64,000 nt of DNA from Archilochus colubris (Eukaryota > Chordata > Aves > Apodiformes > Trochilidae). A model generated the notes under the pieces. It saw only the letters and a list, made by a program, of their open reading frames with translations, was not told where the DNA came from and did not search any database. Shown piece by piece: positions 11,411 to 25,800 of the stretch. The stretch is taken from assembly GCA_023079485.1 (NCBI GenBank), contig CM041084.1, positions 19,000,609 through 19,064,608 on the forward strand, written 5' to 3'. The position numbers were made by a program, and so were the translations under genes. Each line of letters begins with the position of its first letter. The stretch's first letter is position 1.

Positions 11411-12811
11411 AGCACATTTATTCAGTGAAAGCATGGTTAAAATTTTGCAAACCAAATGTTCCAGGTAGACTCTCATGTTAACTGAGATTAGGACAAATCT
11501 ATTGCATTACTAAGCAAGGGTCAGCTTTTTGCTTCTTTATGTGTTACTCTGGAAAGCTAAGAGCTCTGGAGATCTAATAACTGCTAGGTGGATGCTTAAG
11601 GGCATATTTTGATCAAGATGTGGAAGAAGAGAGCTTCACTTTTTTCAAACTCTTGCATTGGTGCTCAGCACAGTTTCTGAATGTGCTTAGAAATCTGAAT
11701 AAAATGCTTAAAAATAGGTAACGAGAAAAAAGGCTGTGTGACAACTTAAATATATGCAAGACATGGCTGCAATTGTGTCATTATTTGCCAGTTTAAATAA
11801 TGCTGGTTTTTTCACTTAAAACCAAATTGATAGAGATACTTACTTGGCTTAGTCTAAAACCTTTGTTATGAAATAATGGAAAAAAATATTCTGCCCACAT
11901 GAGCTGAAGTGTAATCTCTTTAGAAGTTAGCTTGCTTAATGGTTATGCACTGCCCTGGATAAATGACAGGATCGAGGGACCTATTAATTGTAAGAAGTGG
12001 CGCTCCATAAAAGAACAGGGTAGTAACATTCCTTTTCAAAACCTGTGTTGTAACACTGCATTAATTTCTGACCACCTTGTTTCTATGTAAATTATTAGTG
12101 GCAGATCTCAGGAAAGATTATAATTATGAGAGAGAAAAAGAGGTGACTTCCTAGTAAACATGAAGAGCTGCACATACATATGGTAGCTTGGACAAGTGAT
12201 TATGGAATTATGGATTTATGATAAGGATCTTTCAGCATTTAATTGGAACAAGCATAGCGAAGTGACAGAATTTTATAGAATAATGAAAGTGAAGAAAAGG
12301 GTACATCTTTTGAGATAGGGGAATTGTGTAGGAGATAGTCTATTAGCTCTGCTGAAATAAGCAGTCAGTGATTATTTCAATAGCACTGTCCTAATTTGGT
12401 TTGTAATTTTTGCATGACTGCTAGAAATTTACTTTAATAACGGTAAGGACAAATGCAGTCAAATTAACAAGGAAATGGGATGACAATCTTCTTGACTAGT
12501 GACATTGAAGGTCTAGAACTTCCTGAAATGTAGTAAAACTCTGTCTCTTGGAACTTGAAAGAGAACAGGAAAGATGTAAGAAAAGGAATAATAACAAGCA
12601 TGCTTAGATTGACATAGAGAAGAAGTAGATTTGCTGAGTTTATCAATTTTAAATTGCAACACAGATCAAAGCCTCTAACTTTTAAAGAACGTGTTACCCT
12701 TTGGTGCATCTATAATTAAGAAGACACTAGAAAAGCTGAGCAAAAGAAATGAGCAAACAGTCCTACTATGTTGAGGCACCCCTCCTTCTTCTCTTTGTTC
12801 TTCTGGGTGCC

Positions 12812-12863
12812 TGAATGTCATTAAGTTCATTCTGGAATGAATGTCATTATGTTCTTTCTGGAA
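12812..12863 (+). repeat. 26-bp tandem duplication
   Basis: Two adjacent 26-base units (12812-12837 and 12838-12863) match at 24 of 26 positions; both differences are A to T. Confidence 0.9.
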
Positions 12864-15800
12864 TACAAGCATCTTCAGCAGAACTAGCATGCACTTGACT
12901 TGCTTTACCTACCAGAACATGATAACAAACTCAGGCAATTTTTATCATCCGTTAAACTTGCAACATGACTGCAGCCAGCAAGATGTGTGGCACAGCATCT
13001 CAGAACCCTGGTTCTGATAGGCCTGGGGTAGGCAACCACAGGGTAATGCCTGGCTGTTGGGTCATGCATACTGGTACTCTCCTGTTTGCCTGGGGAAGAA
13101 ATCCATCACCCAAGCCTGCCCTTCTCACTGTGAGACAGGTTTGACTCCCATCAGTTGTTCAGAATAGTGGGTTTGATTTATTTTCCTGCTCCAGTTTTGG
13201 TGATCAAGTACAGGCACCCTTGGACAGCACTGGCTGTGTAATTACTGTACTCTATTACCCTGTTTTTAATTCCTATCTCTACTCTTGCAGCTACATTCCT
13301 CTGCCCTGATCTTTTCCCAGATAAAAAAATCACTCTAAATACTTTTTTACCATTTGTGCCAGTTTTGGGATGTTCATACCCATTTGGTATTTAGGTTACC
13401 ATTGCTTAAGTAATCTTAACCTTGCATGTTATTACTGATTTGCTCACCCAGTCATTTTTGATCTTGCAAGGTTTGACTAGCCCAAAGGTTCCCAGTGCTC
13501 CTTTCCAGTTATCTGTGAAGTTTGGCTGTTTGACATGTAACTTCTCCTTAACCACCTGTGAAATTCTGATGTCTCCTGCAGCACTCTCTTTTGATAGCTT
13601 CTCACCTTGTTATCTGTCATGCTACTCATTCTCAGTTCGAGGTCATCCAATGAGCCTTCATGCCCTGTCCTCAGCCTCACCAGGGCTCAGTCTAGTAGGC
13701 CTGGTCCTTCCTACAGACCACACAGTCTGTGCTCTTTCTGTCTTTCTCTTATTTTACTCCTCTGGGCATATTTTACTCTTTCCAAGGTTTGTTTTCTTTA
13801 CTACTTTCCGGCTTCCTTCCACTTGGAAAAAAAAATCTTCCCACAAATAAGACTAAACAAAAGTTTGGAAGGGCAATGTGTTGTGTTCTTCCCCTGAATC
13901 TGGCTATAACTGCTGGATGAAAGAGTGAGTCAGAGTCTGGAGTGCCTTACATGAGCTCTGATGTCATGTGTGGTTTCCTGTTACAGTACAGTAAAGGAAA
14001 TCAGGTCACAGCTTAAATGTCCTTGGCTTAGTGGAGAAATCTGTGACTTCCTGGTCTATTGCACTGTTATTCTGAGTCATCCAGATGGATGGGTCCCAGC
14101 TCTAAAAGATGAGACATAGAACCGAAACCCTAATGTATGTTGGTACAGACAGATTGAAAGTTTGGGATCTTTGGATGAATAAAATTGCTGATATAAACAC
14201 ACTTTAGAGCAATGTTTAATATATTACCAGTATTGACATTAACTTACAGCTGTGTTTCAGAGTTGTCTTCTGGAAAACTCTTAATTTGAGAGTCTACTCT
14301 CAAATTCCCATAAGGCCTGCAGCTCCTTAGGTCTAGATAAAAGTTTCTAGCACTCTTAAAAGCTGATCCAAATGATTTGAGTTCTTGGCCCTGAAAAACT
14401 GGGTCTGTGCTCAGACAGAAATCACTGCTCCATAGAGCATCTCCGTATGCTACAAAGTAGCACATTTTTTGTTGACTTTTTATATTCATAAGAAAGTCAT
14501 AGGCAGAGATTTAAGTGCTTGTGTGTATCACTCCTTTCCTCCTCCCTAGGGAAAGATAATGTCACATTTGGTGAGGTTTAATGCCTGCAAAATTGCATTT
14601 ATCCATATAAGTTATATCAGTGATGCCAGCTGTATTTTACATTTAAAAGGTTTCTTTTATAAAATGACACCCCTCTTTGCTTTCTCGTCCTAAAAAAACC
14701 AACCCTAAAATGTAGCATATGTACATGTGTGTGTGTGCCTGTTTTCTCTTCAACAACAAAAGCCTGCCATCAGGCTTTGCAGCCAATTACTGAGCAGACA
14801 TAAGATGGGTTGTATCCTTAGTATTAAGATATCATTTTCCATTTGGATGTGTTTAACACACACTACTACACTATGAATTTTTTTTTTTTTGCATGAACTG
14901 CAAAAAGTCTTTCTAGAATAAAGCTGACTTCCAGTTTACACAGTACTGATCTTGTATCACCCTTATGATAAAACCCCTAGATATGAATTTGGTTCCACTT
15001 TTGTCTTTCCACCCCACAGGTCTTCTCAAATCCCTAAAATTGTTGTTTGCTGCTGTTCAATATTTTCTGTGATTTCAATGTGATAAGAATCCGTGCCTTT
15101 CTTTGCTATTGCTACATTTGGTCTTCTCCCATATCTTTCAATTCCATTCAGAACAATGTTTAAAAAAATTGATTATGCTTTTTCACTTCTTATTTTCTAC
15201 ATCTTTGTGTCTTTCTTACTTGCTGCACATTACTGCCAGCTTTCTAATGTGGTAATTTATACTCATCTCCAGACAGTCAGATGCATCAAGTGAAAGCTGA
15301 TTTACTGTTAATTAGGCCAAGTCACACATTTTATTGTCTGAATTCACATTTTCCCCATCATCTGTCTTCTCTCTGTGTGCCGAAGTATCTTATGCAAATG
15401 ACTGATTTTTGAGCAATTATAGCTAAAACTTAGGCTGTTCTGTCTTTCCTCCTTTGTTAGGCCATTTGTAATTTTCCATTTTATTCAATGAGATTTTATA
15501 ACAACCCATGTGGATTTTTTTCATCTCTTTCTGCTTGGGTATTCTCCTATTGTCTAATGACTTATTGTCAGAAGTAGTATATTCATCAGACCGTTTTGGT
15601 TTTGATCCAGTAGGTCCATAGCTTATAGTTTCCTGTCATTACTCATTGTATTCCCTGACATCCTTCACTGATCTCATCTTTTCTTCTATGCACTTCATGC
15701 CAACATTAAGTCACTTCAGGTCAGAGTTCATACAGTGCTAACTTCCTCCTGCTGCTTCTGTCAGATTCTCTTAAATCCACTTTTCATCAAGTCACTAATC

Positions 15801-16319
15801 CCAGCCATATGATCTAATTGGGTGGTATGTTACAGTTTCTTAAGTAAGCCTGAGAATCACTCTACTTTCCTTAAAAATACTCATTTTTCTTTGTTTCTTC
15901 CTCATAATTTTCTTCTCTTGAGCTGTTGTATAAACCTGTCCACATCTGCACTGTTGGACATGTTCCTCTTTCCTGTGGCATTTATGAAATTAAATCACAA
16001 GCAAGCATCACAAGGCACTTGAGTCTCAAAGTTTTCACTGAGTAATTAATATCAAGAAAACCTGAATATTTTCAGTCTCGATAAAACATGGAAATTGGTT
16101 TTCTCCTTCAATTTTCTGATAGTATTTCCCATATACTTCAAAATTTACAACTTAAAAACCCCGAGTATAAGCAAGAGGAAGCGAGGCCTTTCTTACAAGT
16201 TTTTCTTCGTCTTGTATCAACCCATTCTTCAAGCAGCCTATTTTAAATTCTAAAGCAGCCTTGAAAGAAAAAAAAAAGGCATGTTTGCAAAACCTTTAGC
16301 TTTTTTAGTTTACCTTCCT

Positions 16320-16800
16320 TCACAGTTGCTTTCCAGTTTGGTAATTCTCTCTGGATGTCCTAATTTGTGATCTTCACTTTAGTTTGACTAACCACACTGT
16401 AGTATTCACACTTTGTTTTCAATACCCACTTCTCAAAGAAGTCTTTGTTTCACTACAGTCAAGGCTTCAAGCATACTTTTTCTTCAGGAGTTTTTGTATT
16501 TGTCTTCTATTTTTTCAGTAAGCTGCCCAATTTCCTCTTTTGATGTACAAACAATTTTTTTTGTGGAATAGTCATAGTTATAAGTGATTTTAGTAACAAT
16601 CTGAGAGATTGTCCCACATTTAGGCTGCAGTAATACAATACTTATAGGTTGGAACGATAAGGACTCCCAGAATAGGTCACCAGGTAATGATTTATTCAAG
16701 TTTATAGGGAAAGTGCTTTCTGTCATTGTTTGTGAACACCGTAAATGTACACTAAAGATGATCTTTTCTATGGGTGTTGTTTGAAGAAGACACACAAAAT
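16320..16800 (-). mobile_element. Degraded non-LTR retrotransposon relic (copy 2)
   Basis: The minus strand carries RELPNWKAT at 16324-16350, preceded by a VKITNxDIQ-like segment and by DFFEKW. These match the series in copy 1 (8040-8519), and the DNA around the motif also aligns with copy 1. Immediately 5' is a 103-codon open frame (16484-16795). Its end (YNYDYSTKKI...SKEEIGQL) loosely resembles the palm segment around the YxDD motif of R4/Dong-type elements, but the catalytic DD is absent. Palm before NWKA is the reverse of the normal order, so either two fragments are juxtaposed or the palm resemblance is accidental. Stops and frameshifts make this a relic, not a gene. Confidence 0.35.
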
Positions 16801-19800
16801 GTCAAGGTTTTCTTTAAGTAAAGGTATATTAGAGCCTTTCAGACTCTGAGTGCTGGAAATATTTATTCCTCAGCCAGTTTCACAACTGCCAAAGGAAGAG
16901 AAAGGTTGCCATCCTACTGTGTTAGTACACAAAAATCCTAAATGACCTGCTGGCATGCCTTTGCTCATTGAAGAAAGTAGTCTGGCAAGAAGCCCTAGAT
17001 AAAGTTACCATCTGTTAGGCCTTTGCATTTTCTCAACAAGGCTCCTGCCCTCTGTAGCTGAGTCTCTATAGAGAAATCAACTTTGAACAACATGTTTTGG
17101 CTTTTCATGTATGAAAACCACTGATGACAAGTAAAGGAACTGGGATTTTGGCAACTATGTAAGAGTGCATGATGCTTGGCACAAAAGGATGTGACGAGTA
17201 CATAATTCAACACAAAACCTCTTAGTAATTCAACAACCGGCCTAGAATTTGCTGACTGCTTGTTAATTATTGAACAATCTCAAATTGTCTGACCAAAACT
17301 GTACCCTATGTCTCCTCAGCTGCTTGTCCCAGATGACTAATAGCAACTGTTTTTGAAAGGGGTTCAGGAATGTCTTTGTAGTGCCTTTACTTTTCCACAG
17401 CTTTAGCCAAGTGCCTATGTACCAAGAACCCTGAAACTCCAAGCCACATCTCCTTCCTGGTACTTCTTCCACAAACAAGTTCTCTGTTAGATTTCAAATA
17501 CAGCTGACAGTTAAATATGCCAAAAAAAAAAAAAAATCTTGTACAGAAGGATTTTTTTATTAGAAGGTCTCTTAAAAGCTGTAAAAAAAGATGGTTGCTT
17601 CATTGCTGCTGTAAGTGCAAATAACACAGAGAGGAAGAGAAAATTGCAAAACATTAACTACTTTGACAAGAAACAAGAGGTTATAGTCTCTAAATTCAGA
17701 TGAAAATATCCAGAAAAAAAAGATATTTTGTACACAAGGTGTTTCTTCCTGGATCTCTCTAAGTTGCTAGAGAAATCTGGGGAACTGGATATTGCCTTCT
17801 GACCTGGAGGTGAATCTTTTAGGTGACTCCTGTAAAAATTTATTTTTCAAATGCTTTTCTTTAGACATTTATACTTACTTCTGACAAATAAGAAATATAT
17901 CTAGTTCAACCAGATCAGCTACAACTGAAAGACAAAACACAGCAAAGATTAATTTTCTGCACATTTATCTATCATTTCTATCATACTTTGCAAATGCAAA
18001 TGTTGTGAGGTTTATAAAAGAACAGGATTATTCCTTGCTGAACAATTCCCTGATCCACTACTCTCTGAAGTATTTGTAAAATGAGACCATCACAAGTTTA
18101 ATCAGAATTTTATTCCTTGAATGTTTTTTGAGCACTGGCTTTATTCTTATTCTATTTTAACAATATTATGCACTAACAGAAATTAATATATCTTGTCCCT
18201 TTTCTGTTCCTAAAGTCCAAGGAACGTGTTCATAGAAGTGATTGAAAAGCACTGCAATAATCTTTCTATATTCTACATACTTAGGTGTCTATCAAGACAG
18301 TAAAGCAAATTCATTTGCCTTTTCAGTTCAATATGGAAAAGTTGTCATTTGCCCTTTAACTCTTGATTTTTCTTGGTAATTTGACTTAAGTCACTTTTAA
18401 GAAGCCCCTTTATGTTAAAATCTTGACATTGTCAGGCTGAACATCGGAAGGAAACCAGCAATTTTGTTTATTTTGTAAGTAACGATATGCTTTTCTCATA
18501 ATCCTTCTCTTCATTTTGGTTACTTGCTGTTTAAACATGTATTATTTATTGTTCTAACTGCTAATATATGTATGCTAACCTATCCTTTGTCTACTTGATC
18601 TTAAGACTCATATTAAACCGGGAACAGTGAGAGTCAGTTGCAAACAAAAATGATGCTCATCTCCAGGCCTTCTTTCAGTCTCTTTTAAATCTTCTACCCA
18701 GTGCACATCAGAGAGCATTTCTTCAATTCACTTCCTTGGGAGGAATCCAGAACTCTGGGTTAGGAAGGTGCATCATACAGTTTAGAGGAAAATTAAGGAC
18801 TGAAAATGACCAATGGATTGACCCATGTAATGCAAATCAATGGGATATACTGAGGGTGGGAAGTTCTCTGTTTTTTGTTTTTTTTTTTGTTTTTTTTGTT
18901 TTGTTTGTTTTTTTGTTTGTTTGTTTTTTGTTTTTTTTTTTTTTTTCCTGGGCAATTTCAGTTCTTTGGTTTAGATAGGGACTTGCAATCATAACCTTGG
19001 ATTGATCCCTTCCTGGTGACAGCCCCAAAGAATGGTTCTTCCCATGAACTTACTATTTCTTTATAGTAGGAGGATGATATCATCATCCATTTTTTGTAGT
19101 GAAGAAAATTCAGTGTCGTCAGGCTAAACGAAGTTCTTTATATTGCAATTCACCAGTTACTTAAGTCCTTTATCTGTTACAAAAAAAAAAAATAAAAAAA
19201 TTCTATTGCTATCCTGAAGACAGGTCAGTGTTTTAAACCATATTTGTTTTGAATTACTACTACATTAATTAGAGAGTTTGTATTAAATTAGTTATCTAGA
19301 ACAATTGACTGAAATGTTATTGCGTACGTGAGTTTGAAAATGAAATTGATATCTGTTAAATAAGCTATATCTAGCACTAATAATTAATGGATTTCTGGAG
19401 TGTTTGAGCTGTAACCTTCATCTAGGCGGCTATGGAAAGAAAAGAAGGAACGGTTAAATATAGAAATATGTAATTCAGAGTTGTGTTTATACCACCAGGT
19501 TTTACAAGAAAGAGAATAATTGTCCTATTTTAGAATCAAGACAATATATCTGGGCCCTTAGGAGTGTGCTGCATTTTTATTAACGTTCTCATCACAAAGC
19601 TTGATACTCAAAGGACAGCAACTTGCATAACCATTAGGCAGGCATTAAGATGTATTCATACTGGGAGACAGTGCAGGAAATGGTCTGAAAAATATCTAGA
19701 ATGAGCTAGACACTCTTCCCTGAGCAGTGTAGTCTTTTCAGCTTAGGCACATACAGTAAAAAGTAACCTAGAAGACAGAAGTTTTTAGTTTTGCAACAGG

Positions 19801-22800
19801 CATTTTACAGAACTGAACTTAAAGTTCCAGTTGCTCTCTTTTGTTGACTGTGAACATGGACAAGAACCAAACATGTAGCCAAATAAGTTTCCATTTCTTG
19901 AGTTCTTTGGCAGTAGGATGAAGGAAGAAGTAAGTCCAAACCAGCTTTGGCTTTGGTTTTGCAAAATTACACCTTTTATGATGAGAATTTGAAAGACCAA
20001 GACCAAAAGCAAAATAAAATTAATTTGTCTTGGCAAAGTTACCTTCACTAAGGTAAGCTTGAACAATATGGTACATCCCAGGATTTTAGCTAATCAGCTA
20101 CCTTAATATCTTTGTCTCTTGTCTGTCTTGTCAGGGTGACAGTTCCCTCTGTGGCCTCAGATTCCCTTTCAGTTGTAACTATTCTGTAACCATCTTCCTC
20201 CCCTAGAACTCTTATTGCACTCAGACTTCCTGACCATGATGTTGAAATAACATTCCTCACAAGAGATACTCCAAAACACACTCTTTTGCAGACCAAGGAA
20301 TACTCTGTGTGGTTCTTTCTCTGTTTTTTTGTCTATAATGCACGAAGAAGTGGTTACAGATTCTTCCCTAGGTTTTGTCCTTGGAGCCCACATCATGTGC
20401 ATGATTGTGTCTGTTCTTAAAGATGGGGTAATCCAGTGCTGGCTGCCTGTGGCTGGCACACCTCAGGATTAGGAGCAGGTCTTTATGCTTGGGCACTCTG
20501 CCAATGTTTATCATTAACAATATTAGTTAGAGAACTTTTACAGTGTGATTTGATCAGCTGTGCTGATTTAGAGATTGAAGCTCTAAGATTAACATTATTT
20601 ACAAAACTGAGCTAAAGAACTATGATGATTTAAAAAAAAATCCAGTCATCTGTGTTTGCCTTTCTTTTTACAGGCATCCAGTCTCTTGTCTCAACAGTTT
20701 CTTTGTTTTCATGTCACCAGACAAAAACTATTAGTTGAAAGTCTGACAATGTTACTTGGAGATTGTTCAGGGACTAAAAGCTGTGTAGCTATTGTGTAAA
20801 TTGAATCTGCAAAATGAACCTTAACTTTTCCAAATATAACTCTGTTAAGACTAGTCAGTAGATGAGAGGCTGTGCTTTGTGCAACCAGCCACATATTGTC
20901 TGCTTCCCAAAGAAGACTGGTAAGATGAGTTCTAAAGGTTTGAATTTAATCACACAGCAGACTTGAAAGACCAGAGTGAAGGGTCTGGAGTGATGGAGGG
21001 GGTTTTTCAGTGTATCAAATGAGTTACACACCACATTCTTACCAGTTTCACTAGATGGTAGACATACAACTTGCTTTGAAAAATGAAGTGAGCACATATT
21101 TAGTGCCTAAATATTTCTGAATAACTGCTTTATACTGACCAGAAAGAGTTTGCCTTTTTGTTCAGTTTAAGTAATACTGCAGCTGTTTAATAAGATGGTT
21201 TTACATGCAATTCTTCTTATCTGCTGTATCTGGAAGCCTTCATTTAATAAATAAAAGCATATTGGTTTAGTAAATTTTTAATTCTAGTTTCCACCAGAAT
21301 GCAGAGTGGCAGAAATCCCAATAAGGAAAAACAGCATTGGCATGCCAGTAATTAATGCAGCACATATTGCTTTTGAATAAAATGGAAAAAACACAAAAAT
21401 TAAGAAGCTGGTTAGGATGAATTACCCTTTGGAAGTGCAACTAGCTATAGTGAATTTAACTGAAATTAGGTGTAGAGTTTCTAGATTTCTAAAGTTAAAA
21501 TACATTAATCCCACCTTCTCTGAATGGTCTATAACTGCCAATTAAATCAATCCAAATTTTCTTTAGTAACTGACCAATGAAATTGGATTCATTGTTTTGG
21601 GAGAAATGTTATTCAAACACAGAACATGGAAAAAAATCAGTATTTAAAAAAAAATTCCTACCAATTTCAGTGCTAACAAAAAAAAAAAAAAAAAAGGTTT
21701 TAAATCTCTTGGCATTAAAACAATTCACTACAATAACTGATTATAAAAATAATAGCTTAGCTTTCCAAGTTACTGGACAACTTGAAAAGAGGTGAAATGA
21801 AGCAGTCATACATGGTAGAATCATTCACTTGGCCTCGGTTCAAAACAGTGTCAAAGGCATGAACTAAACGACCATGTTTTAATATGAACTTGAAGTATCT
21901 GTTGTCAGAAAAAAAAATTTTAAAACTATCTGTGGTATGACACCAGTGAAATTAGGGAATAAGGACAAGTATTCTGTGCAACACTTGAACTTCCTGTGTA
22001 CTCACATGTGAAGTCATTGCTCATATTAAGACTTACATTGATTTAATTCACTGATGTGATTCAATATATTTTCCAACCATTTAACTCTTAGAATGAGCGA
22101 ATATTGACATGCTTTCTGGTTCACTGCAGCCAGTGTGGATGGGAGAAATCTGATGGGAGAGACCTCTCATCTGGGATTTATTACACTGAGGTGTTGGAAA
22201 CTGGGGCAGCTCAGGAAACTGTCCATAATTTTAGATCTCTATCTGAGCTTTCCAGATAAGTTAATAACTTTCTGAAGTTTGTGTGTGTCTGCATTTCAAC
22301 GAGCAGATAGTATAAGCAATATTTCACTTCCTATCATTGTAGATATTTTCAGAAATATATCAACAGTGAGTATGCAGATCTTAAGACAGCTAGATGAATT
22401 TCCATTAAAGAAAACAGCTTGCATACTCTGATAAAAGGAAGTAAGTATACAGAAAAAAAATAAGAGTTTAGCCATGTGTACCATCAAAGCTGAGATTAGG
22501 TGTCCAAACTGAACTTTATATAAAAAAATGGCAGTAAGAATTATTTCACAGGATCCAGATAGATTTTGCACATTGAATCTGTTCACCAATTCTAAGGACC
22601 CACATGTGAAAAAGGATACTTCAAAATCCATAAGAGCAGTGAAGTTAATGCTTATGTGAAACTACATGCAAATATGACTGAGTACTTTGCAGAATGGAAT
22701 GTATTTGGTCCTGGCCTGCACATGTAGAATTCACAGTTGTAATTTTTTCTGGGTTCAATGGTTTTCTGCCTTGTCACTTTTTCTGCCCTTTGCCCAATTC

Positions 22801-25800
22801 TTTTACTGAAGAACATGTCTCTGATGACAAAGTGCACATTACTTCTCAAGGGTTTTTCTGTATAAGCACACAAGACACATTAAATATTAATCAATGTAAT
22901 CTAATTATGATATAGGCAGAGCTATGTTAAAGATTGAAAAATTCCTGGACACATATGGATGTATGTTTTGCTCTGCTAATCTTTCCAGCATTCAACGGGT
23001 TGGAGAGAAGCTCTATAGATTTTATATTTCTTTCAAAATAACTGAAAAATAAATTAACGAAAGAAATGCAAGTAAGTGGCATTGACCTTTCCCTCTCTTC
23101 CTTTTTGGGTCATTCTAACAATCTGCTCATAGAAATTCTTTTGGTTCAGACGTTTCAGTTGTGACTGTAATAAAAACCAACACCTCATATGCAGGCAATG
23201 AATCCCTTGAGTTTTCAGGTTGAGAGTGACTCTCTCTACATAGGTTATTAAGATCAATCTGAGCAGCACGGGTTCTGAAAGCATCACTCCTGCTCAGTTA
23301 TACAACACTTTATGAACAAGCCTTTGGAAGAGCGAGGCCATTTGTTGGGGTAATTTGTTGGGGATCAATATTGCAGCAAAGAGCTTATCATAATCTAATT
23401 ACATCATGGGCTTTAGAGGGTGCTTTATATTTCTAGTAATGCTATTTTCTGTCCTACAGTACAGAAGAAAAAATACAGCATCTGAAAATAATTTACATTT
23501 TTTCCTTAAGGAGCCTTTAGTACTTACTGGCTTCAGAAGATGATGCATGTTATTACAATTTGACTTTTTTTTTTCTTTAAAAAAAAAAAGGAAATATTTT
23601 GAAGAACAAAATGGAGCAAAAAGCAAGCTATTTCCATTCCTCCAGTACTGTTCCAGAACCATATCCTCAGCATACTTTGAAAGTAGTGTGGCAGTTTCCG
23701 AATCCTTGTCCTTGACATCACTACTCACTCTAAAAGAAGGAAATGTGCATAACTTTCATGTAAAATAGCTTGTTGTGTCTTTTATGTCAACAGACACGTG
23801 ACAATAATAATAATGAGGTGCAATTCAGATTAATTTAACTAAATTATTTTAAAAGTTATAAGTTTGCTATACGATATAAAAGCATCCACTTTCTCCCTGA
23901 TTACTTTTCTCAGAGCACTGCACATACAAAGAGGATTTGTAGCTCCTCTCTGGTGCTCAGTAGGTGCTATGCTCTCAGATCCAAATTCAGCAGCATACCA
24001 CTAATAAACTGTATGCAGACAGACGAATCCATATGCATGGTACAGCCATTTAAATATAAATTACCTCAATAAATTATTCATGAGAGTACAAACCTTTTTG
24101 CAAATATCCTTTTCTCAACGAAATTGTCAACTGTTTATTTCCCACTGTAAACCCAAAACTTCAAGCAGCCTCCATAAGCATACCTTTTCACCATTAGTAT
24201 AATGGTATCTGGTCTGCTGGGGTTACTGTATTTACTCAGTCCTTTTCCTTATTAAAGTATTCATCCCCATTCTGATAAAGTGATGTCTCAACTGAAATAG
24301 GTATGCAGGTTTCAAAACACAACAGAAGTATAAAACTAGAAAAAAAGTAGTTATTTAACTTGTGACTATCACAAAATGAAAGACTGAAATGGGAAAGTTT
24401 TAATTGCAGTTGAATTTCTTATTATTGATACACATTTGATTTCTATGAAAATGAAACCTTGTGCATCAATGCCCAGTTGATTATGATTAAAAGAAACTGA
24501 AAATCTGAAATATTATCTCAAACTTAGAATGTGTATAGTAGTTTTGGGGTTTATTGAGAGCACAGTTGAAAATAGTTGAAATAACACAACATTTTAGAGT
24601 TTTAAATTATGCAATTTTGCTGTCCAATTGATAAGTTTCAAGCTATTTGTACATGAAGCTCTGTGTCTAAAAGAAAGTGTTTTTGTTGTCTTTTCAAATA
24701 ATAATGTGCTCTATGATAGAATTACCTCTTTGTCCTTGCTGATAGACATAGTCTTCAATTTGGACACATAACTATTTTCACAGTTAATTCAGGATATTAA
24801 ATTGTTCCAGCAGAACTGAAGGCTGGCTTAAAAACACTTATTTTAAACAAACAACTGTGTTCCTCCTAATAACTTCTACGCCTTGATTGAAGAACATGTC
24901 ACATATCAGTAAACAGAAGATGAAGTTTGGCAAAGCCTTTCCTCTTCTCTTGTGTACATTTTATAGGTGACTTTTTCTGGATGTGAATTTTTGGAAATAA
25001 TAAACCACTCAACCTTTCCACAGGATCTGTAGCTGCTCAGGACCCTGGTGTATCACAGCCACCCTCAGTTTACACCTTTCTTAAGCCAAAATGTTCCTCT
25101 ATCACAAGTTACTACAACTGTAATACCATGTACATCAGATAGCCAAGAGCAAGAAATGAGCTGTTTAAAACTTCACTTTCATCACATAATTTCCTTGATT
25201 TATTTCTTGCTTTCTTCTCATTCTCTTCCTAAACTTTGCCTCCCAGAATGATGAGCTGGATGTCAAAAACACAGACTTTGCACTGAAGCATCCAGGGGAG
25301 CAGGTCAGTGGGGCTTCTTCCCCAGTTTGACACATGTGCACGTTAGCTGAGGCTGATTTCTGTTTGCAGTGAATTAGCACAGCTCAGAGAGAAATCTCAT
25401 GCTATCTAATCAGCCCAGAACAGTATACCAATGAGAAAGAAGCTTCACCATTTTGGTTTCTTAGAATCTTAATACCTGTCTTTCAGCTTATTATGATAAT
25501 AATTTGTATTGTTATCCTTGCAAAATATTGAATTGAATTTTGCTTTCTTTTCTAGGATCTTTTAGAGAGCCTTATGAACTCAGTTACATTGCATTTAGAT
25601 TTATAGAACATTTTACTTAAATACTTTCTGATCTGTGACACTGACTTATTATATAATATGGAATGTTTCTCATACTTGTGAATAGGTTTGTCACTTCTTC
25701 TCTACAGAGCTGATGTCAGGCTCTGCCTTAAATATAATGGACTGTTACAGCCGATCAGGAAATAGTAACAATGCAAGAGACAAAGATGCAAAATGTGCTT

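Larger units (their letters stand above)
8520..16319. other. Intergenic, no gene seen; small local repeats
   Basis: No gene is supported. It holds three GTTAAC palindromes (10551-10571), an interrupted repeat at 11321-11410, a 26-bp tandem duplication at 12812-12863, and an octamer ATGCAAAT at 15392-15399. The longest frame (13422-13850 plus, 142 codons) is in a pyrimidine-rich stretch, is Ser/Leu/Phe-rich and matches no family I know. Part of 15.5-16.3 kb, read on the minus strand, may be more of the decayed LINE seen at 16.3-16.8 kb, but stops are frequent. Confidence 0.5.

Noticed and set aside
13422..13850. 142-codon Ser/Leu/Phe-rich plus-strand frame
   Set aside because: Pyrimidine-rich DNA favours long hydrophobic frames; three overlapping frames are open here and none has a known domain.
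18870..18946. T-rich tract as the tail of a minus-strand retropseudogene
   Set aside because: No recognisable gene body or target duplication next to it.
20090..20459. Two overlapping minus-strand frames with polar, balanced composition
   Set aside because: Considered as a pseudogene or exon. No family recognised, no clear splice sites, and the two frames contradict each other.
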